From: Gyrodactylus bullatarudis
Taxonomy: Eukaryota > Platyhelminthes > Monogenea > Gyrodactylidea > Gyrodactylidae
NCBI GenBank assembly: GCA_012064415.1
Contig: SSNU01000018.1
Location: forward strand, 1 to 64,000
Reading direction: 5' to 3'
Length of the DNA: 64,000 nt
Under the pieces are notes generated by a model. The model saw only the letters and a list, made by a program, of their open reading frames with translations. It was not told the origin of the DNA and ran no database searches. A program made the translations under genes and the position numbers. Positions within the stretch are counted from its first letter, which is position 1. The number at the start of each line of letters is the position of its first letter. Positions 43,310-55,050 of the stretch are shown one piece after another.

Positions 43310-43492
43310 TCATTCAAAAGATCTTTTAATTTTTGGTAATGGACGTTTCGCACGTTTCCCAATATTCCTCCCAATGATGCTAGAAGAGTTCAGCGTATTT
43401 ATACTCCATTCCTCGTTGGCTAGACATAGAAATTGAGAGAGAATTTCGATCAGCATGAATAATATCAATAGTTTCCTTGGGATTAGACACAT
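43310..43492 (-). CDS. Small secreted propeptide, neuropeptide-precursor-like (60 residues)
   Basis: ATG at 43492 in good context (ACCATG). Residues 1-25 form a textbook signal peptide: a basic Arg-Lys start, a hydrophobic core LLILFMLIEIL, and a Cys-Leu-Ala end before Asn-Glu-Glu. Then comes a 19-residue stretch, NEEWSINTLNSSSIIGRNI, followed by GKR, an amidation-plus-dibasic cleavage site. AKR, a short KIKR-containing spacer and a stop follow. One amidated peptide per precursor is the likely product, acting outside the cell. I do not recognise the peptide family. No introns are needed. The alternative is a chance frame, but the combination of signal and GKR is unusual in noise. Confidence 0.5.
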   Translation of the reverse strand: MCLIPRKLLILFMLIEILSQFLCLANEEWSINTLNSSSIIGRNIGKRAKRPLPKIKRSFE

Positions 43493-44900
43493 GGTAATGA
43501 TTTTAAAGTTTGTAATCGACACTGTGCAATTTAACAAGTTATATGCAAGAAAAAGATTGTTAGAGTTGCACAAAATTTTACACAAAAGTCACATAGCCGG
43601 GTGAATTTGAAATTTAAAAATAGTAATCTGAGCAAGTTTTATTGAATAAAATTATCCATAGATTTTAAAATAACTGTAGAAAAAAATTGATTAAGGTTTT
43701 AAAAAATAAAATGCAAAAAAACCTAGTTTATCAACGCTCTCAGTCAGTTTTGATATATTTTCCCTTATTTTCAGTGTAGATTCATAAATCACACATGTCA
43801 ATAGAAGGAAAATCTCTTACGCTATGCCGAACAGCTTCAAAAAGAGATTTGAATTTTTGACTTTAGCAAAAAAATGAAAATTTTAGAAATACTATAAAGC
43901 ATAGCTTCTAAATCAGAAGCTCAAAAGTTTCAGGCAACGAGTTGTAGAGAATTTTTTACAGATTTTATCTGTCTTTTTAGAATTGTAATGTGTGCTATAA
44001 TAAACATTTTAGATTGACTATAACGTTGTTCGCTTGCTACCTGACTACTATGTTGTCTTCTGGCTTGTATTGGTCTATCTGTAGAAAAAGAAAGGGGAGA
44101 GAAATGTGTAGTATTTCTTAAAGAATAAGTACTATTATGAAAATTATATTTTTGGTGTGTTTTTTGAAAAAAAACATTTCTTGGGGTGATTTTGCAATTA
44201 ACCCTTATACATTTAGAATTAAGAATGACTCAGATTTGTAACGTGTTCTACATATTTCAAGCCTTTATTTCATTAGTTTCGTAAATATTTTTATTTCATC
44301 ACAAATTTAATTCTCTGATAGTTTTGAAAATTGCCAGTTAATTTTTTGATTCTGTTCAGTTTTCGATAGCTATGCTTTCCTCATTCTTCTCACTGGCCGT
44401 TTGGCCTTTTTCTCAATAATATGGCCTGTAAGCACTACGTCTAAGAGAAGCATTGAACTTATAAAGATAAGAAAGACGCGCATTTCTTCAAAATTTTCAG
44501 TGCAAGCATTTCAATTTGGATATTTATAAGATAATTATTGAGAAAAGCATGCTAAAAATAACACAAATTTTATAGTTGCACTTTGAATAATAATAACGCA
44601 AACCCCTACTGAGTTCGATTGTAATGAAGTAAGCTAATGTTTTGCCATCGATAAAAAATATTAAATTAAATGTCATTATACTTATTAGTAATTTAATGGT
44701 TTACGTTATTATTTCCAAAAGATTATTTAGAAAACGAATCAGACTGGTTGAAAATTATTCAATTTCATTCAATTCGAACTTGAATTTGTTTAATGAAAAT
44801 TTTTTAAATAAAATCCTAAGAATATTTATAATAGGTTGTTCAAATTCGTAAATCTTTTGAAAAAATTGTATTTAATACAAAAGTTCAAGTTTCTATCATA
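43493..44900. other. Intergenic region between the propeptide gene and THOC5
   Basis: Should hold the promoters of the divergently arranged propeptide gene and THOC5. The only long frame (44642-44851) is low-complexity Ile/Leu/Asn sequence. No core promoter motif defended. Confidence 0.45.
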
Positions 44901-47900
44901 ATGGACAGCAATTCCCAAGTAACTATTCAATTTGAAGTAATTTTAGAAGACTTCTTTAACTGATCGTCAAGTTATAAATCTGTTCGAAAGCTATTCAAAG
45001 GCTTCAAACTCCTTAAAGGATAACGTTAAAGATGTTTATGAACAAATCAAAACTGAAGGAGAATTGAAACTTTCAACATGCCTTACAGATATTCTTATGA
45101 TGAGGAAAATGAATCGATCTATTTTGCTTGAAATCAACAATAGAAGACAAGTCACTGATGCGAAAAGAAAACTCGTTGATAAAACTCATGTTGAACTGCA
45201 AAACATTCTCTATGAGATTGATAATCTCCAGAGTGAAATTGATTCTTGTTTGAAATTTGAATCTAGACATGAAAATATGAGCATCATTTCATTCGAAGAG
45301 CTCAAAGATTTAATTCCAACTGAAGATTTAACTACAGACGTTAAAAAGACTTTGAAAAGATTGGACTGGGAGCATTGTGAGAGAATCCGCCTAAACAAAG
45401 AAGTTGAAAAGTATAATGCTGAAGTCAAAGAATTATTTACCAAGCTATGTGAAAAAAGAAGCTTCTTAGATTTCCTCGGACCGAAACTTAAAGACATAAT
45501 TGAGTCGACAGTTGACCTTCAAGAGTCTATAGCACTTCCATTTACTCAGGCTAATGATCAGTATGAGCTTTCTTTTCATCTCCCACTGCCCCTGCAGAAA
45601 ATCTACACTCTATTCTCTCATTATGTCGCTGATGGACACTTTAAAGAAAAGGATAAACTAGGATATCTTGGAGGGCTATTGGATAAGAGTGGTATTTTCA
45701 CATGTACTATTGAAGGTAATCTATCTTCAGCCAAGAGTTTTAATAAATGCAATAAGAAAGATTCAAACCTTGAGCAAATGGAGGTTGAATGTGTTGATGA
45801 TGTAGAGGAAAAAATCATATATCATCCCCTTCACATTAAACTAGTTATTAATGACTTGGCTAAAATCATCCACGATCCTACTATGAATAATATCAAATTT
45901 GAAATCGACTTTTCGTGGAACAATGTTAGAGAGATTGTGTGTATCAACTGTAAACTTGACGTGGACAATGATATTTTTGAGATTGAAAAGCATCCAACAT
46001 TTGGCCATCTTGTCAGTGCAGAAAATATCTTGGATTATTTGAAAATCTCTGATGAGGAACCAGTCTCAAGTTATATTGTCGAAACTAACTATGATGACAA
46101 ATTCTATCCTTGGGCTCAGAAACTTGCTGGCCTGCCTGTTTCATTGGAAAAGAAAGAAAATGATGAGTAAGTTTTATTCAAATTATCTATTAAACTTCAT
46201 TTGAGTTCACTTTACTATTCACTGCTTAAAAACCAAAACCAATTGAGATTTATATTTTTGAGTAATTAAAGTTTTTCACCCCGTGGGGATAAACTTTATT
46301 TCATTTTCTGTTGAAAAATCATTAGTAGAGCCTCAAAAAGTATCAAAATGCTTAATTCAACCAGCTATTCCCTCTGCTCTGTAAACCATTTAAAACAATA
46401 AATTTTCCTATTATGGCATCAGGGTTCAAAGTTACGAGGCATTAAAATAATTGTTATAATTAATTATTATGGAATGGCATTATATTCATATCAATGATCT
46501 CAATCCATGTATTTTGAGATGATTTCTTTGATTTTTCTCAGCTCAAAAATAACCTTGAAGATAATAATTTTGAAATTGATTTTTTATATTTTTATTTGGT
46601 TTACTTGTTAGTAGTTTACGCAAGATTTGTTTTGTTAAATTAACAATAAAGTGTTAAAATATTGCCTTGAAATCGAAAAATTTTCATTTAATTTAATTTT
46701 CAGGGAAAAAGACGTCTACCTAACACCGGATCCGTCATCTATAAAACTCTTGATATCAAATGCCTCACAGAGAATTCGTAATAGAATTTATTTAACAAAA
46801 CAGGTAATTCCTATATTATATTTTTCAATTTTATTAATCTCTAGCCTAAGTCGAAATCTGATTTACTAGCTCTGATGTAATATAAAATAATACATATGGT
46901 CTAGAAAACTATTCATTACTTGGCTACAATAAAAGTTACGATGAAAATTTAATGAGTTTCAGCCATTTACTACTCAAATGTTTCCCCTACCTATTTTTGT
47001 CTTGGAAAAAAAATAGTGACTATTAAATAAATTCTGATAACTTTTTTTGCAAAAAATATGAATTCCCAAATTCATTGAGCTTTAATTCGACCACTATAGT
47101 ATACTTAGGGATTTTAAGAAGTAGAAAAATGCCCCGAGAATTTTATGGGGAACAAAAAATCCTCGCAGGTTCAGCTTCAGAAGAAATTTAACCCTTTCGA
47201 TACCTGAGGTCATATTATATGACTCATATATGACCTCTATGTTCAAACTGACTTTTTTAATGATTTTGAAACATTTTTTCATGATTATTTTTTGATAGTA
47301 TATCACAAACTATCTTAGTTTTCTATCATGCTATATTTTTGCTAGCCAGGCATAAGAATGGCATAGATATTTGAACTTTTACCGAAGGAAGTAGGATTCC
47401 TTAATTCATAATTCTTTTTGATCGAAATTATTAAACTTATCAATGTTCAGAGATAATAAGATTAATTTGCGTAGAAGCTAAATTGTTAATCCAAAACAAG
47501 GGATATTTTTCATGCATGAAATCATGTAATAAGATCGAATGAAATTTAAAAGATATATATCCTTTTTGACATTAATTGAGTCTTTGAAACAATTAACTTG
47601 AAAATAAATCCCTTCATTGGCAAAATTTCACTCTAAATTACTCATCAGTAGATGGGAATTTCAATATAAATCAGACCCTGATGAAATTATTTGTAAGAAA
47701 AAATTTTTAATAAAATTTTGTCTTAGTAAATGTTTTTTATCATCACATTTTAGGTAATTCTGTGAGAGAATTAAGCCTGAAGCTTTCTTCGTTCAGCTAT
47801 GGTATCGAAAGGGTTAATAGCTTGAAAACGAAACTAATTCTAACCTATTTTTAGCTAATAGAACTGGAAAAGAGTACATCCACCTATAACAAGAACAACG

Positions 47901-50900
47901 CCAAGAATATCTCGCTCAATAAGATTACTCTCGAAACGACTGCCTGGGAGAGTCTTAAAATCCAAAACATTCTAACAGTATGTTGAAAAAGATTTTTTGA
48001 ATTTAAATTTTGCTGAAATAACACTATATACTGAACCTAATTGACATAATTTACAAAAAACTCAATATTTTTTTCGGAAAGACAGGAAAAAAATTTATTT
48101 TTCAAATTCCACAATGAAATAACCCAATAAGTTGTGGAAATTTGAAAATATTCTGAAAAATTTCAGTCTGACCAAAATTAAGCGGGTTTTCGAATTTCTA
48201 CTTTTTCAACTTTTGAGCTGAAAATTTTTATCGATTTCAAAGATTCGAAGCAGTTAAATGCTGATATTTAAGATCAGCATTAGACAAAGAACTCGAATTC
48301 GGCTGCAGAAATTCGTCATTATTGTGGGAAATAGAAAAAATTGAAGATGAGAATTTACTATTTTTACAAAAAACTCAATATTTTTTTCTGGATTCACAGA
48401 AAAAAATAATTTTTTGAATTCTAAATCGAATGAGCTATTTAGTTGTTGATATTCAAAAGAAAATTCCGAAAAAAATTCACTGATATTTGGGATCAACATT
48501 GAACGAAGAATACGAATTTGGCCATAGAGATAGCGAAGATCTGTTTCTGAGAAAAAGTTAGATTTCCAGATTTTGGATAATTTGCTTTCGTGATAATCGA
48601 AAAATTAAAATGGTTCGATTTCCCACAGTAATGACGAATTTCAGTGAATTTCTACAGGTGAATTCGAATTCTTCGTTGATCCCAAATATCAGTGTTTAAC
48701 TGCTTCGAATCATCGAAATCGATAAAAAATTTTGGGCTCAAAAGTTGAAAAAGTGGAAATTTGATACATTTTCGAAATTCGAAAAACGGCTTAATTTTGC
48801 TCAGATTGAATTTTTTTCGGAATTTTCTTTTGAATATCAACAACTAAATAGCTCATTCGATTTAGAATTCAAAAAATTATTTTTTTCTGTGAATCCGGAG
48901 AAAAATATCGAGTTTTTTGTGAAAATAGTAAATTCTCATCTTCATGTCAACTAGGTTTATATGGAGTGGATCAAGTCAATAATTTGACAAGAAAATTTTA
49001 TAGGCTTATGGGTGCCAACTCGATACTTGAAAAAAACTCTATATTTTTCTTCAAATTAAGTTAATAGTGGGTATCATAATCCTGAATTCATTAAATATCT
49101 TGATAAAATATTCTTGCTTGAGATTCCTGATTTCTGCGAATACATTATCGTTTAGCTGACTAATGTCTTGCATTTTTAAGGTAGAAAACGAAAATAGATT
49201 GTGGGTGAATATGAGCTCTTTATTTTCGTCGGTTTTCATCAGACCCTACACCGACATGTATATTTATACAGAATATTGCGCCAAACAGAGTAATTATCTG
49301 TAATCGGGTGGAGGGGTTTGTTGGTTAGACGTCTGTTTTTGTAACAAAATAATATTTTTGAAAAAGTCATCTCAACCAATTATTTACTTCTCTATCAAGT
49401 ACTCTTTTATTTTCTACCTCTTTCAGCATGATAAAGCAAGACTTCTCTACAAGATCGGGGCACTAATAAATGATGATTTGGCCTTTTCCACATCCCTCGT
49501 AATAAAACCAAACAAAGGTACGTCCTCATGATCCAGATTGAATTGATCGTCAAATTTTGTATCATTCATTTTTATTTCAAGATTTACTGTCAGTCATTAT
49601 AATTGTGCCGGTAGATTATCCCAATCGAAATGCTATTATCCTCATAAATCCTTGGGAGAAGGAAGAAGTTTCATCACTTAGACCCTTTTCTACCCTACGA
49701 CCATTAATCAGAGTAAGAGAAGGATTATTTTATTCCTGTTTTTAATCTAACTACTCACGAGTAACTCATGTTCAATTTTTATTACAAGCAAGCTTGCCAA
49801 GAACTGAATAGAAGTCTCTAAAAAATAACGGTTGATAAAATTATTTTAAAAACCCAAATCTACTTTCAAGTAACCATTTGATGCTTCGGGATAATTTATT
49901 CCAAAAGCATTAATATTATTATTTTAATAAGCATACTACAATTGTACCTCTACAAAAAATGTAACAAACCTATCCCTCTCTTCTCTGCTCTTTTCAAGTT
50001 GTAAAAAAATTTGTATCTACTATAAAGTAGGTTTCCCAATCATCAAGAATTTTCATCATAGGGAAAAGAGTGATGCAAGCTATAATTACAGTGTTCCCCG
50101 ATTGTGGGTGTAAATAAAGGGTGGGGGTGTAAAGGTCAAAAGTGTGAAAAGACGTAAAGGAGAAAAACATTTTTTAATCCAAAATCAAAGCTGCTCTAAT
50201 GTTTGAGACTGTTTTATGAGACAAGAGATGAACCATCTGGTATTTTTATTAGATAGAAAGAATCAGCAGAAAATTCTCTATCGAATGGATCAAACTTGAG
50301 TGAATTTTATTTTTTCGAAAAGTTTGACACTTTTAAACCTACTTTATAGTAGATATAAATTATTTTTCAACTTGAGAGGGGAAGAGAAGAGAGGAATAGG
50401 TTTGTTACTTTTTTATAGAGATACAACTCTACTGTTTTTTTTTCTTAATTTTCCTGTCTAAGTTTTTATATATGTTACCGTGAATCGTGGAAATTTTAAA
50501 TTCCTTCTCTAAATAATTTTTTTATTTTCGTGGTGAAGAAATTAAGTATAATTGTAATATAAAATAAATTATTTATTTGTGCATGTGGCATCTGGAGTTA
50601 CACAATAAATTATTCTTGCGACACTTGCAACGACTTGTTGAGCATTTTGTTTTACAGCTGCAGTGTAAAAATCCTTGTCCATTAACAGAGGATACCATAC
50701 TCGAAATTTTTCTCACAGAGTAGCTTTCATTAGGAACTTCTTCAATATCAATAAATTTCTCGGCCAAAGGAGATAGCTGATTTGCTGAGAATAGACCTTC
50801 AATGATTCCGGATGTTGTTCCGACCTGATATAGATAGTTATAATCAACTTTCAAGATCACTCCATATAAGTTATGATTATGCCACAATAGTTTATCATGC

Positions 50901-51680
50901 ACAAATAAATAATTTATTTTATATTAAAATTATACTTAATTTCTTCACCACGAAAATAAAAATTATTTAGAGAAGGAATTTAAAATTTCCACGATTCACT
51001 AGTGATCCAGTGATTCGTACGAATCCCTGCTTTCACACGATTCACGGTAACATATAGAACTTATTTTAAGTAAAATACTGAAAATAATAATAAGAGCTAG
51101 TGTAGATTTTTCTGCTTAGGCATAATTTGGACGATCGAATTAGAAAAGAAATCAGATAGTTTTGAATTTTTCCCATTGATCAACACACCTCACAAAATTA
51201 AAAGTCAAATTTTCAGGGTTCTAATTTCTAAACCTTAAAAATTAAGAAAGCAGAAAAAATAAAACTTTTCAAGGTCCCAGTTATTACCCTTAACAAAGGA
51301 AAGATATGCAATCACTGATTCTAACTGGAATTTTTTTCCCCACGTTTTTAACTGAGGCAATAGTCTTTTTTATGAACACTTTTTAAATTTAGGAAATTGA
51401 AATGGAAGTTAATGTTAAATGCATTGATGCCCACTGTCGGGAACAAATGGAGAAGAATGGTCAATTCGATACACCCACTACCCCTTCAGTGGCCAAATTC
51501 CCTCTGGAATTTGACATGCTCGGCTATCAATTGTCAAAGGCTAATGAGCTCATACACAAGTTACTTCATGAAGATTTCAAAACTCTTCCCGCCAATGCTC
51601 AACTCAATGTAGATTTATATCGGTAAGAGGACTGATTAACTTTTATGTTTTTATTTCTCAGAGCATCAAGACAGAAATAA
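44901..51680 (+). CDS. THOC5: THO complex subunit 5 (THOC5/Fmip)
   Basis: Subunit of the nuclear THO/TREX complex that couples transcription to mRNA export. Exons, with phases that all fit: a short ATG exon (44901-44918, probable), 44947-46166, 46704-46803, 47855-47977, 49427-49517, 49582-49712, 51393-51622 and 51662-51680 (stop TAA). The product is about 640 residues; human THOC5 is 683. Family landmarks: MMRKMNRSILLEINNRR near the start, the coiled-coil ELQNILYEIDNLQSEIDSCL, RLDWEHCERIRLN, LPFTQANDQYELSFHLPLPL, then KFYPWAQKLAGLP, YKIGALINDDLAFSTSLVIKP and the C-terminal MEVNVKC block. Introns carry piggyBac-like and foldback elements. The acceptor at 44946 is clear. Whether the ATG exon joins through a 28-nt intron or lies farther upstream is open. 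Confidence 0.9.
47192..47813. mobile_element. piggyBac-like MITE (622 bp) in a THOC5 intron
   Basis: TTAA at 47188-47191 and 47814-47817, and perfect 13-bp inverted ends CCCTTTCGATACC. Non-coding. It sits in the intron between the 100-nt and 123-nt exons. Confidence 0.85.
48034..48960. repeat. Foldback element, family B, in a THOC5 intron
   Basis: Outer ends AACCTAATTGACAT and ATGTCAACTAGGTTTA. Internal palindromes repeat a GATGAGAATTTACTATTTTT word about 300 bp in from the left, so one copy may be nested in another. Frames at 48254-48499 (minus) and 48745-48954 (plus) are the same repeat read on opposite strands. Confidence 0.8.
49203..49255 (-). ncRNA. Minimal hammerhead ribozyme, third sequence family
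   Basis: Minus strand GTCGGT...GGGT-CTGATGA-AAACCGAC-GAAA-ATAAAGAGCTCATATTC-ACCC. Stem I GGGT/ACCC, stem III AATA/TATT around a GAGCTC palindrome, cleavage after C. ACCGAC is complementary to the upstream GTCGGT over six bases. No PLE coding remnant was found beside it. It lies in a THOC5 intron, antisense. Confidence 0.8.
50469..51056. mobile_element. Foldback element with CxC tail, Ginger-related
   Basis: Inverted arms begin TATATGTTACCGTGAATCGTG on the left and match inverted at 51056. The right arm has about 40 extra bases holding another copy of the GATTCGT/ACGAATC word. The centre encodes a Ginger-type C-terminal domain on the minus strand. Located in the THOC5 intron before the 230-nt exon. 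Confidence 0.83.
50576..50902 (-). pseudogene. Ginger-type C-terminal domain with CxC cluster
   Basis: About 108 open residues: YLYQVGTTSGIIEGLFSANQ, an acidic IDIEEVPNESYSVRK linker, GQGFLHCSCKTKCSTSRCKC and CNSRCHMHK with a stop. It is homologous to the tail of the integrase-bearing element at 28.7-29.3 kb, but the integrase itself is gone. The frame is unbroken, unlike the other two copies. Confidence 0.78.
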
Positions 51681-53797
51681 ACGTTATCCCTTGAGTGAAC
51701 TATATACATTATCTAACTCTATAGATATCCTCAAACTCATGACTTTGTCGTGTGTTCCAGTGGAACATGTGAGATGCGTGTATTTTTCAGATAAGAATCT
51801 TCTCATCCCATTTAATAACTACCAAATAATTATTCATCGCATGATATTGCTTTCAAAAATAATTCGAAGGATACATGAATTGTGATTCAAGAATTTATCG
51901 AATCATACCTTTTTCTTATGATTACTTGTTTGGTTTATTTTTTTATTCTGTTGAATGAAAAATATGATTACTCCAATTTTACTGTTTAATTTAAAGTCTC
52001 AATAATTAACAGTAGTAGTTCGTCTATTAATGCGACTCTTTTTTTCTAGGATACATTTTATCTTTGGTCCCATTTTCGCTTCAATCATTAGAATTCATCT
52101 ATATTTCTAGAAATTTTTTTTCATCGCGTGAAAAATACTCAATTTCTACTATTTTGATTTGAAATGTTGCAAAAACTTTTCAAAAATCTTAATTTCATCA
52201 TTTCCCGGAGTAAAATTTATTGAAAAAATCTTGGTGCGATTTCGTTAATTCTCCTTCTCAATCGAAATTTTGTATATCAGAACAAACTCAGTCAAGTTTT
52301 AGATTATCTTCAAAATGAGATTAAGGCTGGGAAAGGTTGAGAATTTTGGCTCTCTTGATGATGATTCGCGTTGTAAAAAGGATTTTTATTTTCATTATAC
52401 ACTAGAAGTTTATTTAACCCTCCTTTTTTCCAAAGCCTCTTCCAAAATTTTCGATATTTCACTGATGATACGATCAATGATCATTGAAGAAATATCATAA
52501 AATATAAGTTTTGCAGTTGTTTCTTGAATCAAAATCTTACATCAAATTATTACAAGGTATTCTAAGCATTATTGATCCCTTTTTTTGTTCTAGACCATTA
52601 GGAATACTATGGTTTTCAAGTAAAATCAGTTGACGTGAAGGTTAGAATTTACTATTTTTCTCCGGATAGTCAGGACCAGATTTATTCTCTGAATTCCATG
52701 AATAGAAAAAATTTGATCTGGCCAAAATTAGGCTATTTTTTGAATATCGATAGACTTTTTTGTAATTTTTTTTCCATTCCGACAACTCATGAGCCCATTT
52801 CATCATGAAGTTCAGAAAATTGTTTAATTTCTGAATTTCCGATGATAAGTGCTGATCTCTCAGTACTAGATAGCTCTGCTAGAGCTTCAATTTGATATAT
52901 CGGTTGACTTTCTAGGACTTAATTGAGAGATTCTATGAAACTTTAAAGATACAATGTACAACTGTGCTATTGCTTACATGGTTTTTAAAAAGGGGTAGAA
53001 AGTTCGCCCATATACCCTCGCACACACCTAGAATATACGATATACACATAAGGAGATTTGTGAGGTTTCCTCCAGTCCTACCAAAATTTTTTCTAGGTAC
53101 ATAATAGCTGAGATTAGAAATTTTGTGTAGTTTCAGAATACGCTGATAACGAATTTCTTATTTTTATCAAAGAAAAACCTTTAGTTTAGGAGTTATTGGC
53201 GAAGATTATTTCCAGAATAGCTTTATACATGCCGTTCTAGGATCAATCATAATTGATTCTCTACACTCTTGTTAGTTGAATAAAACTTGGTCTCAAACTA
53301 AAGCTCTCTGATGGCGTAGATGAATCTTGATAATTTTGATGACCCAAGATCCCTCGAATATTTCCAAATCTTTCTTTTCTCAATCGGTACAGTGTCCCTT
53401 CTAATCTGAATTTTTCAAATTCTCATCTTCAACTATAGCTCTACGTAGTGTTATAATGTTACAATCTATTTTTAGATTACATTTGTAATTCATTCAATAA
53501 AAGTTTATGCATAAAAGCAGTCTTTGCCTGTTAGGAACACGCCTGGTGTACGCCAACTTGGTGTGGAATATATTGATCAATAAATCATTTGAGAAGTAAT
53601 AATTATTATAGTGATTAATTCATGTATTGCTTTTTCTAAAATAAAATCTTGTGATATTTATTACATTTTTAGTTAAACTTTTATCTAAACATCTTTTTGC
53701 ACAAAACCTTTTGGCAATTATGTATTATTATGTGACAATTATACTGGAAAACTGTTTTTACTCAGAATCTAATGATCATCTACATTAGGAATCCTTA
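51681..53797. other. THOC5 downstream region, no gene seen
   Basis: Contains weak foldback-arm similarity around 52620-52800. Short frames such as 51691-51885 and 52315-52500 have no recognisable content. Confidence 0.5.
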
Positions 53798-53801
53798 TTA
53801 A

Positions 53802-54322
53802 CCCTTCATGTCCCAAATTAATTTTTTTCATCACACAAATGAGAAAATATGCAACCTAACCGAAATAATTACGCTGATTCTGAATCTGAATTCCATTTTG
53901 TAAGCCAACTCATCCTTTCAAAGATAATAGAGGTTAAAATTGGCCTTTTTTAAACTCTAAAACCAGTTATCTTCTAAACTATAAGAGATATCGAGCAGGC
54001 GATTGCACATTTGAAATCTACGGCTATTGTTTTACGATAGAAAGTTATTTTATTTCTCTCCAAGACATCAGCAAATAGGTTTTCAAAAAAACGTTCTAAA
54101 TATTTTTTGAATATTTGACAAAATTTTCAAAAAATCACCTTTCTTCAAGTAACTATGGTGTGCATCAGTGACAAGCTATCTTTATGTATTATGCATAATT
54201 TTGTAGCTAAATAAATTTCCTTTCTAATGAGGGGTAAAAAAAGTGTTTTAGGTATCTTTCAGTTAAAATTATCGCTCAAGAAAGAGTTGTGTTCCACTGG
54301 TGGAACAATGGGACATGAAGGG
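53802..54322. mobile_element. piggyBac-like MITE (521 bp)
   Basis: TTAA at 53798-53801 and 54323-54326. Perfect 14-bp inverted ends CCCTTCATGTCCCA. Non-coding. Its ends differ from those at 40.5 and 47.2 kb except for the leading CCCTT, so it is a separate family. Confidence 0.87.
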
Positions 54323-54429
54323 TTAAGGATACTGCAGTCACTAGGCATCTTCAACAAGAAAACCCTCTGTTTTAAAATAGCATAGATCTATAGGCAGAGG
54401 AGAAATTCTTAGAAAATCAGTATCAACCT

Positions 54430-54975
54430 AAAGATTCTCCTCCGGATATGCAAGAGAAAATTTATTCTTTGAAAATAAAAATATTTCTGGCCAAAATAAG
54501 GCCATTTTACGAATTTTGAAAATGTCTCTGTTCCCCACTTTTTCAACCTTTGAGCTCAAAATTTTTAACGATTTCGAAGATTTAGACGAAGAATCAAAAT
54601 TTGGTCAAGGAGATTGAGTGGACCTCGCAATTTTCAAGAAAAAGTTGACCTTTTTAATACTGGGCTATTCCCCTTCGTGATGGCTGAGAAATTCAGATTG
54701 TCCGATTTCCCACAATGATGACAAATTTCTGGGGACTTCTTTGGCCAAATTTGGTTTTTTTGTCTAATCTTGATCTGAAATATCAGTTTCAGAATGCTTC
54801 AAATCATTAAAAATTTTGAGCTCAAAGGTTAAAATTCGACCTTTTTTCCAAATGCAAAAATCATCCTTATTTTGGCTGGATCAAATGTTTTTTTTGGAAT
54901 TTTTAAAATCTCATCAACTCATGGATTTGATTGTTGAATTCAAAAAATAAATTTTCTTTTCTGGTAAATATTGCC
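54430..54975. repeat. Foldback element related to family B
   Basis: Imperfect palindrome with the arm words CTTTTTCAACCTTTGAGCTC / GAGCTCAAAGGTTAAAA and AAAATAAGGCCATTTT / ATCCTTATTTTGGC. No coding content. Confidence 0.65.
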
Positions 54976-55050
54976 GAACTTTTTCAAATATTTTAGATTC
55001 TGGTTCTTATGAAAAATTCATTGTGAGGATTGGAAGATAAGTTAATAATT

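Noticed and set aside
43310..43585. 91-residue version of the propeptide starting upstream of 43492
   Set aside because: The longer frame would need a non-ATG start and bury the signal peptide. The ATG at 43492 places a signal peptide at the N-terminus.
44642..44851. Small hydrophobic protein upstream of THOC5
   Set aside because: Low-complexity Ile/Leu/Asn composition typical of AT-rich non-coding DNA, no family signature, no splice support.
44937..44946. 10-nt intron in THOC5
   Set aside because: It keeps frame but is shorter than any spliceosome could be expected to process. The 28-nt option or a distant first exon is more credible.
48254..48954. Pair of short proteins with shared sequence (EFFSEFSFEYQQLNSSFDLEF)
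   Set aside because: Both are the two arms of one foldback repeat, read on opposite strands.
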